Assembly: GCA_036924085.1 (NCBI GenBank)
Contig: JAVGWX010000012.1
Location: 5,001 to 69,000, forward strand
Direction: 5' to 3'
Origin: Ariolimax columbianus
Taxonomy: Eukaryota; Mollusca; Gastropoda; Stylommatophora; Arionidae
DNA length: 64,000 nt
The first letter of the stretch is position 1. Every line of letters starts with the position of its first letter. Position numbers and translations under genes: made by a program. The notes beneath the pieces were generated by a model. It had not been told where the DNA came from. It was given only the letters and a program-made list of their open reading frames with translations, and did not search any database. Shown in pieces: positions 12,478-25,800 of this stretch.

Positions 12478-13555
12478 ATAAAATGAGCCAATAATGAGCC
12501 AACTGTCCACCCCTCATACACTAAAATGAGCCAACTGTCCTCCCCTCATTCACTAAAATGAGCCAACTGTCCTCCCCCCATACACTCAAATGAGCCAACT
12601 GTCCTCCCCTCATACACTATAATGAGCCAACTGTCCTCCCCCATACCCTAAAATGAGCCAACTGTCCTCCCGTCATACACTAAAATGAGCCAACTGTCCA
12701 CCCCTCATACACTATAATGAGCCAACTGTCCTCCCCTCATATATTATAATGAGCCAACTGTCCTCCCCCAATACTCTAAAATGAGCCAACTGTCCTCCCC
12801 CAATACACTAAAATGAGCCAACTGTCCACCCCTCATACACTATAATGAGCCAACTGTCCTCCCCTCATATATTATAATGAGCCAACTGTCCTCCTCCAAT
12901 ACACTAAAATGAGCCAACTGTCCTCCCATCATACACTAAAATGAGCCAACTGTCCACCCCTCATACACTATAATGAGCCAACTGTCCTCCCCTCATACAC
13001 TATAATGAGCCAACTGTCCTCCCCCATACCCTAAAATGAGCCAACTGTCCTCCCGTCATACACTAAAATGAGCCAACTGTCCACCCCTCATACACTATAA
13101 TGAGCCAACTGTCCTCCCCTCATATATTATAATGAGCCAACTGTCCTCCCCAATACGCTAAAATGAGACAACTATCCTCCCATCATACACTAAAATGAGC
13201 CAACTGTCCACCCCTCATACACTATAATGAGCCAACTGTCCTCCCCTCATACACTATAATGAGCCAACTGTCCTCCCCCAATACTCTATGAGCCAACTGT
13301 CCTCCCCCCATACACTATAATGAGCCAACTGTCCTCCCCTCATACACTATAATGAGCCAACTGTCCTCCCCCAATACACTAAAATGAGCCAACTGCCTTC
13401 CCATCATACACTAAAATGAGCCAACTGTCCTCCCCCAATACTCTATGAGCCAACTGTCCTCCCCCCCATACACTATGAGCCAACTGTCCTCCCCCCATAC
13501 ACTATGAGCCAACTGTCCTCCCCTCATACACTAAAATGAGCCAACTGTCCTCCTA
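12478..13555. repeat. 32-bp minisatellite downstream of UBE2F
   Basis: About 33 units contain ATGAGCCAACTGTCCTCCCC. It lies 250 bp beyond the UBE2F stop codon. Confidence 0.93.
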
Positions 13556-13617
13556 ATGTATCATTAAGTTGATAACGACCTACAAAAGAAATTATAGCTC
13601 AAAAGAGAAGGTGAAAC

Positions 13618-13675
<58 letters not shown>

Positions 13676-13800
13676 TGAGGAAGAGAGAATAGTTTGACAG
13701 AATGAGAAACACAGCATGTGTTGGGGAGTAGCAGGTTGACTCCAAATGCCTGACAGCAGCAGACAGACAGGAGGGCTGGGGAGCCACCACTGGACCAGCA
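13556..13800 (-). other. UBE2F: UBE2F 3' untranslated region with (GA)n run
   Basis: This follows the stop codon on the minus strand. A (GA)n run spans about 13616-13672. I found no clear AATAAA signal on the minus strand. Confidence 0.5.
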
Positions 13801-13854
13801 TCATCTCTTGGCATACAGCTGGACAAAGTCTTTGACCTTGCTCTTGAAAGATTC
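13801..13854 (-). CDS. UBE2F: UBE2F coding exon 6 (stop codon)
   Basis: This exon encodes the last 17 residues, ESFKSKV to LYAKR, then TGA. The acceptor is ATCTTTCAG. It sits 15.7 kb from exon 5, but phase, length and match to the family C-terminal helix fit closely. Confidence 0.88.
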   Translation of the reverse strand, partial: ESFKSKVKDFVQLYAKR

Positions 13855-16800
13855 CTGAAAGATGAAGCAAGGACCTAATCTTGAGCAATTGTTGGTGGAG
13901 TTAAGTGTTGGTGGAGTGAAGTATTGGTGGAGTCACATGTTTGTGGAGTCAAGTGTTGGTGGAGTGAATTGTTGGTGGAGTGAATTGTTGGTGGAGTCAC
14001 ATGTTTGTGGAGTCACATGTTGGTGGAGTCTAGTGTTGTTGGAGTCACATGTTGGTGTGAAATGCCAGTTGTTTATCATTGGTTCTTCTTCTTCTTCTTC
14101 TTCGAACGCTGTCAAACGTCAACCTTTATTTTTTCGAAAAAAGCAGCGGTCATCCTGAGGCTGTCGACACTGCCATAGAGCTTGTCTAGTGTTGCCACTG
14201 GTGATGGCCACATCTGCTCTCTCTGATCCTCGTATGTCGGGCAGTTTTGTAGCAAAGGCTCAGCGGTCATTTTCCCTGTACCACAAGTGCATTCGTCGGT
14301 GCCACCTATCTTCAATTTATTGAATAGGTGGTACCTCAGTCTATTGTGGCCAGTGCAAAGTCTGAAGACCACGACCTGCTCTCTTCTGTTCAACTGGTAA
14401 TAGGCATCGTTTTTTGTGTAGCCAGTATGTTCTGTTTCCCATTTGGTCATGTATCTGGCCCTAATAAGCCTTTTTAACTCTTCGTATGTGACACTAGTAT
14501 CTGGTTGTGGTAGTCTTGCACCTTCTTTTGCCAGTCTGTCTGCCTTCTCGTTGCCTTGGATGTTACAGTGGGATGGAACCCACTGTACCACTACTCTTTT
14601 TGGTGCGGACTGCTGGCATAGTTGACAGAGTACTGCTCTTAACTCATTAAGTTCAGTATTTTTCTGGTTTTTTAGTGCTGTGACTACGGCCAGAGCATCT
14701 GTAAGCAGGACTATATGGCTTTGATTCCTTTTACCTGTCACCAAATCTTCTACTGCAGCCCTCAGTGCCTCTGCCTCCGCTCTGAAATTGCTTGTGTATT
14801 TTCCAGTTGCCACTGACAGTGTTATTTTTTTGCCATTTTGTAGGCTCAGGAATACCCCTGCCCCTCCGCTCTGTGTTGTGTTTGTTACAAAACCGTCGGT
14901 GTATGCATGGGTCCAATCCATGCTTGGGTAGTTTTTTGTTATGTACCTCAGGGTTGTATCTCTTCTTTCTTTTCCAGTCTGGCTGTTTTTGTTTCCAATA
15001 CCTGTAATTTTTTCTACCACCTCTGGAAATATATGCTGCCTCCAGGTAGGTTTTCGTACAGTAGGGATGGGCTTTGGTGTTGTTAGTGCGTTCATAGTGT
15101 CTTCGTTCATCTTTGATTTGGCTATTTCTGCAAAGTTTCTCAGCTTTAGTTTCCCATTTCCAAAATTTTTTAGTCTCTGATGCATTGGATGGTCAGTCAG
15201 TCTTCGGAGTTTCTCTGCTTGCTGCTGGGCTCTGCAGTCTCTTCTGTCGGTCATGGATTGCAGTTTTGTAATCTTTTCAAGTTTTACAATTGGCGTTGAC
15301 TTCATGCCTCCTGTTATAACTCTCATGGCTTGGTTTTGAAGTCTGCTAATTTATCATTGGTTCAAATGATGCACGCACACACAAGATACATAGTCCAATT
15401 ACATTGTCAAACACACATACACAAGATACATAGTCCAATTACATTGTCAAACACACACACACACACACAAGATACATAGTCCAATTACACTGTCAAACTC
15501 ACATACACACAAGACAGACATACACACACAAGACCGACATACACACAAGACAGACATACACACACAAGACAGACATACACACACAAGACACACACAAATA
15601 AGACACAAACAAGACACACAACACTTATGTTGTAGAACTAGTTCAAACTAGGGAGATCTATCAGCACATGTGAACACATTTCTTGTAATTAAAATCAGGA
15701 CAATGGTTGGCTGGATCTTGAGATGTGACAGCCCCCAGAGGATCACCTCGACACCTTCCTCATAAGGTTGAGAACATTGATGGTGAAATCTCATTGTCTG
15801 GAATCTAGGACATTGACTACTTCAAGGTCGTTCTATACAGTAGGCTTTGTTCTAGAAGTGTAAACTCTCATTGTCTGGAGTCAGTAGGTCAAGGTCAAGG
15901 GAAGCTTAACGATCTTCTTCTTCTTCTTCGTACGCAGTCAGACAGTAACCATTATTTTTTCGAAAAAAGCGGCGGTCATCCTGAGGCTGTCGACACTGCC
16001 ATAGAGCTTGTCTTGCAGTTCCACTGGTGATGGCCACATCTGCTCTCTCTGATCCTCGTATGTCGGGCAGTTCTGCAGCAGACGTTCAGCGGTCATTTTA
16101 CCGGTACCGCACGGGCATTCGTCGGTACCACCTATCTTTAATTTGTTGAATAGGTGGTACCTTAGTCTATTGTGGCCAGTGCGAAGTCTGAAGACAACGA
16201 CCTGCTCTCTTCTGTTCAACTGGTAATAGGCATCATTTTTGGTGTAACCAGTATGTTCGGTTTCCCATTTGGTCATGTATCTGGCTTTGATAAGCCGTTT
16301 TGACTCTTCGTACGTCATACTAGTATCTGTTTGTGGTAGTCTTGCACCTTCTTTTGCCAGTCTGTCTGCCTCCTCGTTGCCTTGGATGTTGCAGTGTGAT
16401 GGGACCCACTGTACCACTACCCTTTTTGGTGCGGTCTGCTCGCACAGTTGGCAGAGTGCTGCTCTTAAGTCATTAAGCTCAGTGTTTTTCTGGCTTTTTA
16501 GCGCTGTGACTACGGCGAGAGCATCTGTAAGCAGGACTATATGGCTTTCATTTTCTTTGTGTGTCACCATTTCTTCCACTGCCGCCCTCAGTGCCTCTGC
16601 CTCCGCTCTGAAATTGCTTGTGTACTTACCAGTAGCGAATGACAGTGTTATTTGTCTGCCATTTGGTAGGTTCAGGAATGCTCCTGCCCCTCCGTTCTGT
16701 GTAGTGTTTGTTACAGAACCGTCGGTGTATGCATGGGTCCAGTCCATGCTTGGGTAGCTATTCGATATAAAGCTTAGGGTAGTATCTCTCCTTTCTTTTT

Positions 16801-19800
16801 CAGTCTGGCAGTTTTTGTTTCCAATACCTGGTATATTTTCTACCACCTCTGGAAATATATCCTGCCTCCAGGTAGGTTTTCGTACAGTAGTGATGGGTTT
16901 TGGTGTTGTTAGTGCGTTTATGGGATCTTCGTGCATCTTTGCTTTGGCTATTTCTGCAAAGTTTCTCCGCTTTAGTTTCCCATTTCCCAAATTGTTTAGT
17001 CTCTGGTGCATTGGATGGTCAGTCAGTCTTCGGAGTTTCTCTGACTGCAGCTGGGCTCTGCAGTCTCTTCTATCGGTCGTGGATTGCAGTTTTGTAATCT
17101 TTTCAAGTTCTACAATTGGCGTTGACTTCATGCCTCCTGTTATAACTCTCAGGGCTTGGTTTTGAAGTTTGCTAACTTTATCGAAGTTCGCCTTTGCTGC
17201 TGTTGTCCATGCCGCAATGCCATACTCGAGAACTGGTCTCACTCTTCCAGTGTACAGTTTCTTTAGTATGCCTTCGTCTGCTCCCCATCTTGTGCCAGCA
17301 AGTTTCCTCATGATTGCCATTCTTTCTCTGGCTCTCATTCGGTTTCTCTCGATCTGACTTTTCCATGTCATGCGCCGATCAAATGTGACTCCCAGATAGT
17401 TTGGGTTGTCGTTTGGCTGCAGGAATTTGCCATTTAAACTTAATTTGGTATTCTGGGGTTTGATGGAAAGCGAGAATATTGTGCATGTGGTTTTCTCCTC
17501 GTTTATTTTGACCAGCCATGAGTTCGCCCACTCTTCCAGCGATGTTAGGGCCTGCTGCATCCAATTTCTTGCTATGGTGAGATTCTTTTCAGAGGTCCAC
17601 ATAGCCAGATCGTCTGCAAACATTGAGCTATGGACTCTTCTTGGTATATTCTTTGTAATGTCGTTTATATATACCAGGAAGAGTGTGGGTGACAGTACTC
17701 CCCCTTGGGGTACTCCCTGCTCGAGTGTCACCTTTTTGCTCATCTGCCCTTGTACTTGGACTCTGGCCGTTCTTTGTTTGAGGTAGTGGTTGATCCACTT
17801 GTACATTTTCCCACAAACATCACTTCTTCTTAGCTTGACTCTGTTCGTCTTTCCAGACTTTGTCAAATGCCTTTTCCAGATCCACCCAAACAGCTACTGT
17901 GTGTTTCTGTGCCTGGTAGGCATCTTCTATTTCCTGGGCTATGAGGATGACCTAGTCCTCAGTGGATCTGTGCTGTCTAAAGCCGGCTTGCTGTGGAATT
18001 AGTATTCGTTTTTCTTCCAGATGCCACATCAGTCTGGTGTTTATCATACGTTCCATCAGCTTGCCGACACAGCTCAGTAGGCTGATGGGCCTGTATCCAT
18101 TTGGATCTGTTTTGTCCTTTCCTGTTTTTGGTACTGGTACAAGTACTGCATCTTTCCATGCCTGGGGTACAATTCCCCTTTTCCAGCTTTGGTTCGGGAC
18201 CGATAGCAGTTTCCTCTTCGCTGTTTGGCCCAGCCCCATCAGCATTTCGTTTGTTATCCCGTCTTTTCCGGGAGATTTCCTTTTCTTTAATGTTCTCATA
18301 GCCTCTTCCATTTCGCTCATTGTTAATTTGGCCATCATATGCTCTTCAGGTGCCGTATTGGTGTTGTCGTGCCCCTTTAGCTCTTCACTAATGTCTGTAT
18401 GCCTATCTGCAGGGACCTCGATGTGGTTTGCTCTGGCATAGTGATCGACAAAAGCGTTTGCGGCTTTCTTACCGGTGAGCAAGTTTTCGCCCTGCTTGAT
18501 GGTAATTTGTTTGTTTGACGGGGTTTCGTCGTTCATGGCTCTGACTAGCTTCCATAGCTTGTTCCCTTCTTTGTCCAGGTTTAGGCTTTCCGTTTTGCTT
18601 TTCCAGCTCTCTCTTGCTGTTTGCTTGAGAGTGTATTTGTATTTCGCCGTGGTGGCTTTGAGGGCGATGTTTGCCTCCATAGATTGTTCTCGCTCTGCCA
18701 TGTTCCTAGCATTTGTTACTGCATCTTCCGCTTTCTGCAACTCATCATTCCAGTAGGGCTTATAGTTTTTCCTAGCTTCTCTTGGGATGGTTTCAGTGGC
18801 GGCTTGCATTATTGCCTTGCTTAGGCTTTCCACCATGGGTTTCATTTTGTTGTTTCGTGTGTTGATGGTTTCACACAGCCCATCTGTCAGGATTGCAAAT
18901 CTGTCCCAGTCGGCTCGTTTGTAATTCCAACGTGGGAGCGGTTTTGCTTCCTGTGGGCCTACTTCCATAGCTTAACGATCTAATAGACATAATTACTGTC
19001 GTTTATTATCAATTGTTATTATTGCCGAGTTTATTGCTGGGAAATTATGAGCTCATCGAAGTTATGTAGACTTCTGGAGAGTTGACCTTTGGTTATAGGC
19101 AATATAGGGCTCTACCTACTCCAATTGTTAAGGGATTTTTGGAAGGATTGAGGGAGATCTGGAAACTGGGCTGTCAAACATGATTGGATGCAGGTAGTGA
19201 ACAGATGACAAAGGTTTGATGACATCATTTGTTGCTTAGAAACCCAAGAAATGAGAGGTAGAGAGAATGGGATATAAATTAGTCAAGGAAATATAAGTTA
19301 GTCAAGGAAAGATAAGTTAGTCAAGGAAAGATAAGTTAGTCAATGAAAGATTTGAGAGACAGAAGGACCGACCTGCAGTTACCACGGTGGAACAGATCTT
19401 GACAGAAGGACCAACCTGCAGTTACCACGGTGGAACAGATCTTGACAGAAGGACCAACCTGCAGTTACCACGGTGGAACAGATCTTCACAGAAGGACCAA
19501 CCTGCAGTTACCACGGTGGAACAGATCTTCACAGAAGGACCAACCTGCAGTTACCACGGTGGAACAGATCTTGACAGAAGGACCAACCTGCAGTTACCAC
19601 GGTGGAACAGATCTTGACAGAAGGACCAACCTGCAGTTACCACGGTGGAACAGATCTTGACAGAAGGACCAACCTGCAGTTACCACGGTGGAACAGATCT
19701 TGACAGAAGGACCAACCTGCAGTAACCACGGTGGAACAGATCTTCACAGAAGGACCAATCTGCATTTACCACGGTGAAACAGATCTTGATAGAAGGACCA

Positions 19801-22800
19801 ACCTGCAGTTACCACTAGAGCTGGAAACCTTAGCTCTTGAGTAAACAGACCAGAGCTTAAGCTAGAGAGTGAGGCAGAAGCTTGAGATGTGGCACCGAGT
19901 GTGTTGAAGTTGACATCGACCAACGACCATCCTAGCCTTGATAGCCACTTTGCCAAGAAAACCACATAGAAAACCCAAGTAAGCATACCACTATTGTCTC
20001 TGAGTGCAAAAACATGTCACTCCAGAAAATACAGATTTGACAGAAGAATGGTAGTTGTTGAAGCCTGTGGTACCAGAAGCCTACTTTCATCTGTGAAGAA
20101 CCAAATCATCATTCTCATTTTTCATCAACTTGACAAATTGTTGTTCACAGCGCTGAGTAGTTTGACGGAGAAAAGAAAGGATAGAAGCACCATAAGTATC
20201 TAGGAATAGCGAGTTAGGATAAAAGGAACGAATCACCATAAGTATCTAGGGAATAGCAAGTTTTAATAGAAGCACCATAAGTATCTTGGGAATAGCAAGT
20301 TAGGATAGAAGCACCATAAGTATCTAGGGAATAGCAAGTTTTAATAGAAGCACCATAAGTATCTAGGGAATAGCAAGTTAGGATAGAAAGATAGAATCAC
20401 CATAAGTATCTAGGGAATAGCAAGTTTTAATAGAAGCACCATATGTATCTAGGGAATAGCAAGTTAGGATAAAAGGAACGAATCACCATAAGTATCTAGG
20501 GAATAGCAAGTTTTAATAGAAGCACCATATGTATCTAGGGAATAGCAAGTTAGGATAGAAGCACCATAAGTATCTAGGGAATAGCAAGTTTTAATAGAAG
20601 CACCATATGTATCTAGGGAATAGCAAGTTAGGATAAAAGCACCATAAGTATCTAGGGAACAGCAAGTTTTAATAGAAGCACCATATGTATCTAGGGAATA
20701 GCAAGTTAGGATAGAAAGATAGAATCACCATAAGTATCTAGGGAATAGCAAGTTAGGATAGAAGCACCATAAGTATCTAGGGAATAGCAAGTTGTAATAG
20801 AAGCACCATAAGTATCTAGGGAATAGCAAGTTTTAATAGAAGCACCATAAGTATCTAGGGAATAGCAAGTTAGGATAGAAGCACCATAAGTATCTAGGGA
20901 ATAGCAAGTTAGGATAGAAGCACCATAAGTATCTAGGGAATAGCAAGTTTTAATAGAAGCACCATAAGTATCTTGGGAATAGCAAGTTAGGATAGAAGCA
21001 CCATAAGTATCTAGGGAATAGCAAGTTAGGATAGAAGCATCATAAGTATCTAGGGTATAGCAAGTTAGGATAGAAAGATAGAATCACCATAAGTATCCAA
21101 GAATAGCGAGTTAGGATAGAAGGATAGAATCACCATAAGTATCTAGGAATAGCAAGTTAGGATAGAAGGATGGAATCACCACAAATATTTAGGAATAGTG
21201 AGTTAGGATAGAAGCACCAAAAGTATCTAGGAATAGTGAGTTAGGATAGAAGCACCAAAAGTATAAAGGAATAGCAAGTTAGGATTGAAGGATAGAATCA
21301 CCATAAGTATCTAGGCAAGTTAGGATAGAATCACCATAAGTATCTAGGAAATAGCGAGTTAGGATAGAATCACCATAAGTATCTAGGAAAAAGCGAGTTA
21401 GGATAGAATCACCATAAGTATCTAGGAAATAGCGAGTTAGGATAGAATTACTATAAGTATGTAGGAAAAGCAAGTTAGGATAGAATCACCATAAGTATCT
21501 AGGCAAGTTAGAATAGAATCACTATAAGTATCTAGGAATAGCAAGTTAGGATAGAATCACCATAAGTATCTAGAGAATAGCGAGTTAGGATAGAATCACC
21601 ATAAGTATCTAGGAAATAGCGAGTTAGAATAGAATCACCATAAGTATCTAGAGATACTTGCACCTTTCCGTGGAGGATCGTATTTGCAAGACCATTTGAT
21701 CTCTTCTTCTTCTTCGTTCGTTCTCAATCTCCCGCTACGAAACCCTGAACGTTCTCAATCTCCCACTACCAAACCCTGAACGTTCTCAATCTCCCGCTAC
21801 CAAACCCTGAACGTTCTCAATCTCCCACTACCAAACCCTGAACGTTCTCAATCTCCCACTATCAAGCCCTGAACATTCTCAATCTCCGCTACCAAACCCT
21901 TAAAGGGTTTAAGTAACAGAATGTAGTCCAGAGAACGGAATGCGTTGTGTCGTAGTTTACAGCTTGACTGCGATATTTGCACCTTTCGGTCCAATACATC
22001 CGACTTCAGCAAGCATTTTTTGAGTACCGGGTTAGCATTCCCTCTTCAATCCCTTCTCCTTAGCCAGTCTGCCCTGCTGCAGCCTGTTATCCAGGATCAC
22101 CACATGGAGGTGTAGAAGGGTCTTGGCAGCTCTGGTTCGCTGGCCCTGACGCTAGCAGTCAGCTGTCAGCTGACCACTGCAGCTCATGCGCTGCTCAGCA
22201 TCTTGATCCCCCATTTGATCTCGATATGTGACCGTACCAAGCGAGTTTAAAAGTCAAGAGCTGTTTCATCGAGCCTTCTGTCCTATTCCTGGAGCTCTGC
22301 TTCTGAACCCGCCAACATCATCTGCAAAACAAAGGTTGGTAATCGTTCGTCCCCCTATCTTGACAGTACCAACGTTACCTCCAAGTGCCTCACTCATAAT
22401 TCCCTCAAGGAATATATTGAAAAGAGTTGGAGAGAGTGTACACCCCTGTCTCACACCAACTGATGTGCGAAACCAGTCTCTTCGCCTCCCATTCACAAGA
22501 ACTGCGCTGGACGCCTTGTCATACATGTGTTCAACGACCTTTATATTTCCGTTGATTGTATGCATCCTCATGGTTGCCCATAGCGCTTTATGCCATACCC
22601 TATCAAACATCTTTTTAAAATCAACAAACACATGATACAGTTTTTGCTGCTGTTCTAGATATTTCTCGCTTAGCAGCCTCAAATTAAATATCTGTTCTGT
22701 AGTGCTTCTTCCCTGTCTGAACCCTGCTTGCTCCTCTGCAATGGTGTTCTCTGCTTGGGGTTTCAATCGGTCGAGGATTAATCTAAGCATGACTTTGCTA

Positions 22801-25800
22801 GGGTGGCTGATGAGGCGTATTGTTCTGCAAATTTGGCACAGCTTTAGGTTTCCAGACTTATGTAACGGTATAACCATTGATTCGTCCATAATATATGACA
22901 GGATAAATCACATTGGAAGAGGGAGATTAAAGAGAAACCACTTTATGTCAAAAACAAAAGAACTTGCAAAAGCAGACCCGATCATAAGCCAGGCAGTGGT
23001 TAGAGATCTAAAACAAACACCCCAAATTCCACCATGGAAAAATGCCAATGAGATGGTAGAACCCTTTAGACGTTGTAGGGAAGAAGGGAACTTAGGCAGA
23101 TTTAGAAAGGACATTTATCACAGAAGAATATCTTAGGATAGTAGTCCTGTCAGAAACATGGATACGTATATACAGATGGCTCAGCTAATAAAGCCACATC
23201 CAATGGAGGTGGAGGGATCTATTACAGACTAAGGAACGGAGAAGAAAAAACTTATTATTATTATTAGTAATGGGAAGGCTACAGCCGACCTTGTAATCAA
23301 AGACGAAGATGTCCACCAAAAAAACATAGTATTCCTAATGCCTCGTCAGTATTAGCAGCACAAAGATGAAGATCTCGAGCAATGTATGTTCTCCCTGACA
23401 CAGCTCTCAGCAGAACACCCAAGGTTGGTCATACAGTGGATCCCATCCCACTGCAATATTGAAGGCAATGAAGCTGCAGACAAACTAGAAAAGAGTGGAG
23501 GAGCATCCACACAAACAGACCTGAGTATCACATATAATGAGGCCAAGACCATAATTAGAGCCAACTTCAGGGTAAAATGGGCTGATCAACACCCTGACTT
23601 TCAACAAAAAAAACACAGCTCCTATGATTTAACTAGAGAAGAGCAAGTCATCATCTTCAGGCTGAGAACTGAGCATAACAGACTCAAGAGTCATCTCTAC
23701 AACAAAATGAGGATTGGGACAGATAACAAGTGCCCCCATGTAAAACATCCTGCAAAGCTGCACGCTCACGCAGGAAAAGAGAGAACAATACTGGCCTCGC
23801 GAGACAAATATGAGACAAAAGCTGTATGGAGATAATAACAGTCTTATGAACAATGGTGTCCTTTGTAAGAGAAACTGGGACCTTCATCTGAGAATGTAAG
23901 AGAAACTGGGACCTTGATCTGAGAATGTAAGAGAAACTGGGACTTTGATCTGAGAATGTAAGAGAAACTGGGACTTTGATCTGAGAATGTAAGAGAAACT
24001 GGGACCTTCATCTGAGAATGAAAGAGAAACTGGGACTTTGATCTGAGAATGTAAGAGAAACTGGGACCTTCATCTGAGAATGAAAGAGAAACTGGGACTT
24101 TGATCTGAGAATGTAAGAGAAACCGGGACCTTGATCTGAGAATGTAAGAGAAACTGGGACCTTGATCTGAGAATGTAAGAGAAACTGGGACCTTGATCTG
24201 AGAATGTAAGAGAAACTGGGACCTTGATCTGAGAATGAAAGAGAAACTGGGACCTTGATCTGAGAATGTAAGAGAAACTGGGACCTTGATCTGAGAATGT
24301 AAGAGAAACTGGGACTTTGATCTGAGAATGTAAGAGAAACTGGGACCTTGATCTGAGAATGTAAGAGACACTGGGATCTTGATCTGAGAATGTAAGAGAC
24401 ACTGGGATCTTGATCTGAGAATGTAAGAGACACTGGGATCTTGATCTGAGAATGTAAGAGAAACACAGACTTTGTGTAGCAGACGGAACGGGGTTTTTCA
24501 TTCCCAGCTCACTGAGGCCGCACCTTGACTATCCACCTTTGCAGTCTTAAAAATCTATCACATCAACTAACACTTCTATAAACTAAGGACACTATTTCTT
24601 CTATCACATCAACTAACACTTCTATAAACTAAGGACACTATTTCTTCTATCACATCAACTAACACTTCAATAAACTAAGGACACTATTTCAAAACAATAA
24701 TAAAAATAAATTCTTTATTTCTACACGTTACAACTCTTCCACTCTTCTACCTTACACAACTTCCTACACGCTCCTAGCTAATGGTTACCTAACTTAAATC
24801 CCTCTTCTACCTTACACAACTTCCTACACGCTCCTAGCTAATGGTTACCTAACTTAAATCCCTCTTCTACCTTACACAACTTCCTACACGCTCCTAGCTA
24901 ATGGTTACCTAACTTAAATCCCTCTTCTACCTTACACAACTTCCTACACGCTCCTAGCTAATGGTACCTAACTTAAATCCCTCTTCTACCTTACACAACT
25001 TCCTACACGCTCCTAGCTAATGGTTACCTAACTTAAATCACTCTTCTACCTTACACAACTTCCTACACGCTCCTAGCTAATGGTTACCTAACTTAAATCC
25101 CTCTCTACCTTACACAACTTCCTAAACACTCCTAGCTAATGGTTACCTAACTTAAATCCCTCTTCTACCTTACACAACTTCCTACACGCTCCTAGCTAAT
25201 GGTTACCTAACTTAAATCCCTCTTCTACCTTACACAACTTCCTACACGCTCCTAGCTAATGGTTACCTAACTTAAATCCCTCTTCTACCTTACACAACTT
25301 CCTACACGCTCCTAGCTAATGGTTACCTAACTTAAATCCCTCTTCTACCTTACACAACTTCCTACACGCTCCTAGCTAATGGTTACCTAACTTAAATCAC
25401 TCTTCTACCTTACACAACTTCCTACACGCTCCTAGCTAATGGTTACCTAACTTAAATCCCTCTCTACCTTACACAACTTCCTACACGCTCCTAGCTAATG
25501 GTTACCTAACTTAAATCTCTCTTCTACCTTACACAACTTCCTACACGCTCCTAGCTAATGGTTACCTAACTTAAATCTCTCTTCTACCTTACACAACTTC
25601 CTACGCGCTCCTAGCTAATGGTTACCTAACTTAAATCTCTCTTCTACCTTACACAACTTCCTACACGCTCCTAGCTAATGGTTGCCTAACTTAAATCTCT
25701 CTTCTACCTTACACAACTTCCTACACGCTCCTAGCTAATGGTTACCTAACTTAAATCCCTCTCTACCTTACACAACTTCCTACACGCTCCTAGCTAATGG

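Noticed and set aside
13592..13888. Minus-strand frame of 98 codons across UBE2F exon 6
   Set aside because: It is out of phase with the spliced protein; the matching frame is the 17-codon exon that ends at TGA.
16269..17786. Plus-strand open frames over LINE-B
   Set aside because: They are antisense to the RT-RNase H frame and recur at every LINE-B copy as shadows.
23844..24501. Overlapping minus-strand open frames repeating [12 protein letters not shown] units
   Set aside because: A 31-bp period cycles through frames, so the frames stay open by repetition alone. There are no unique flanking codons.
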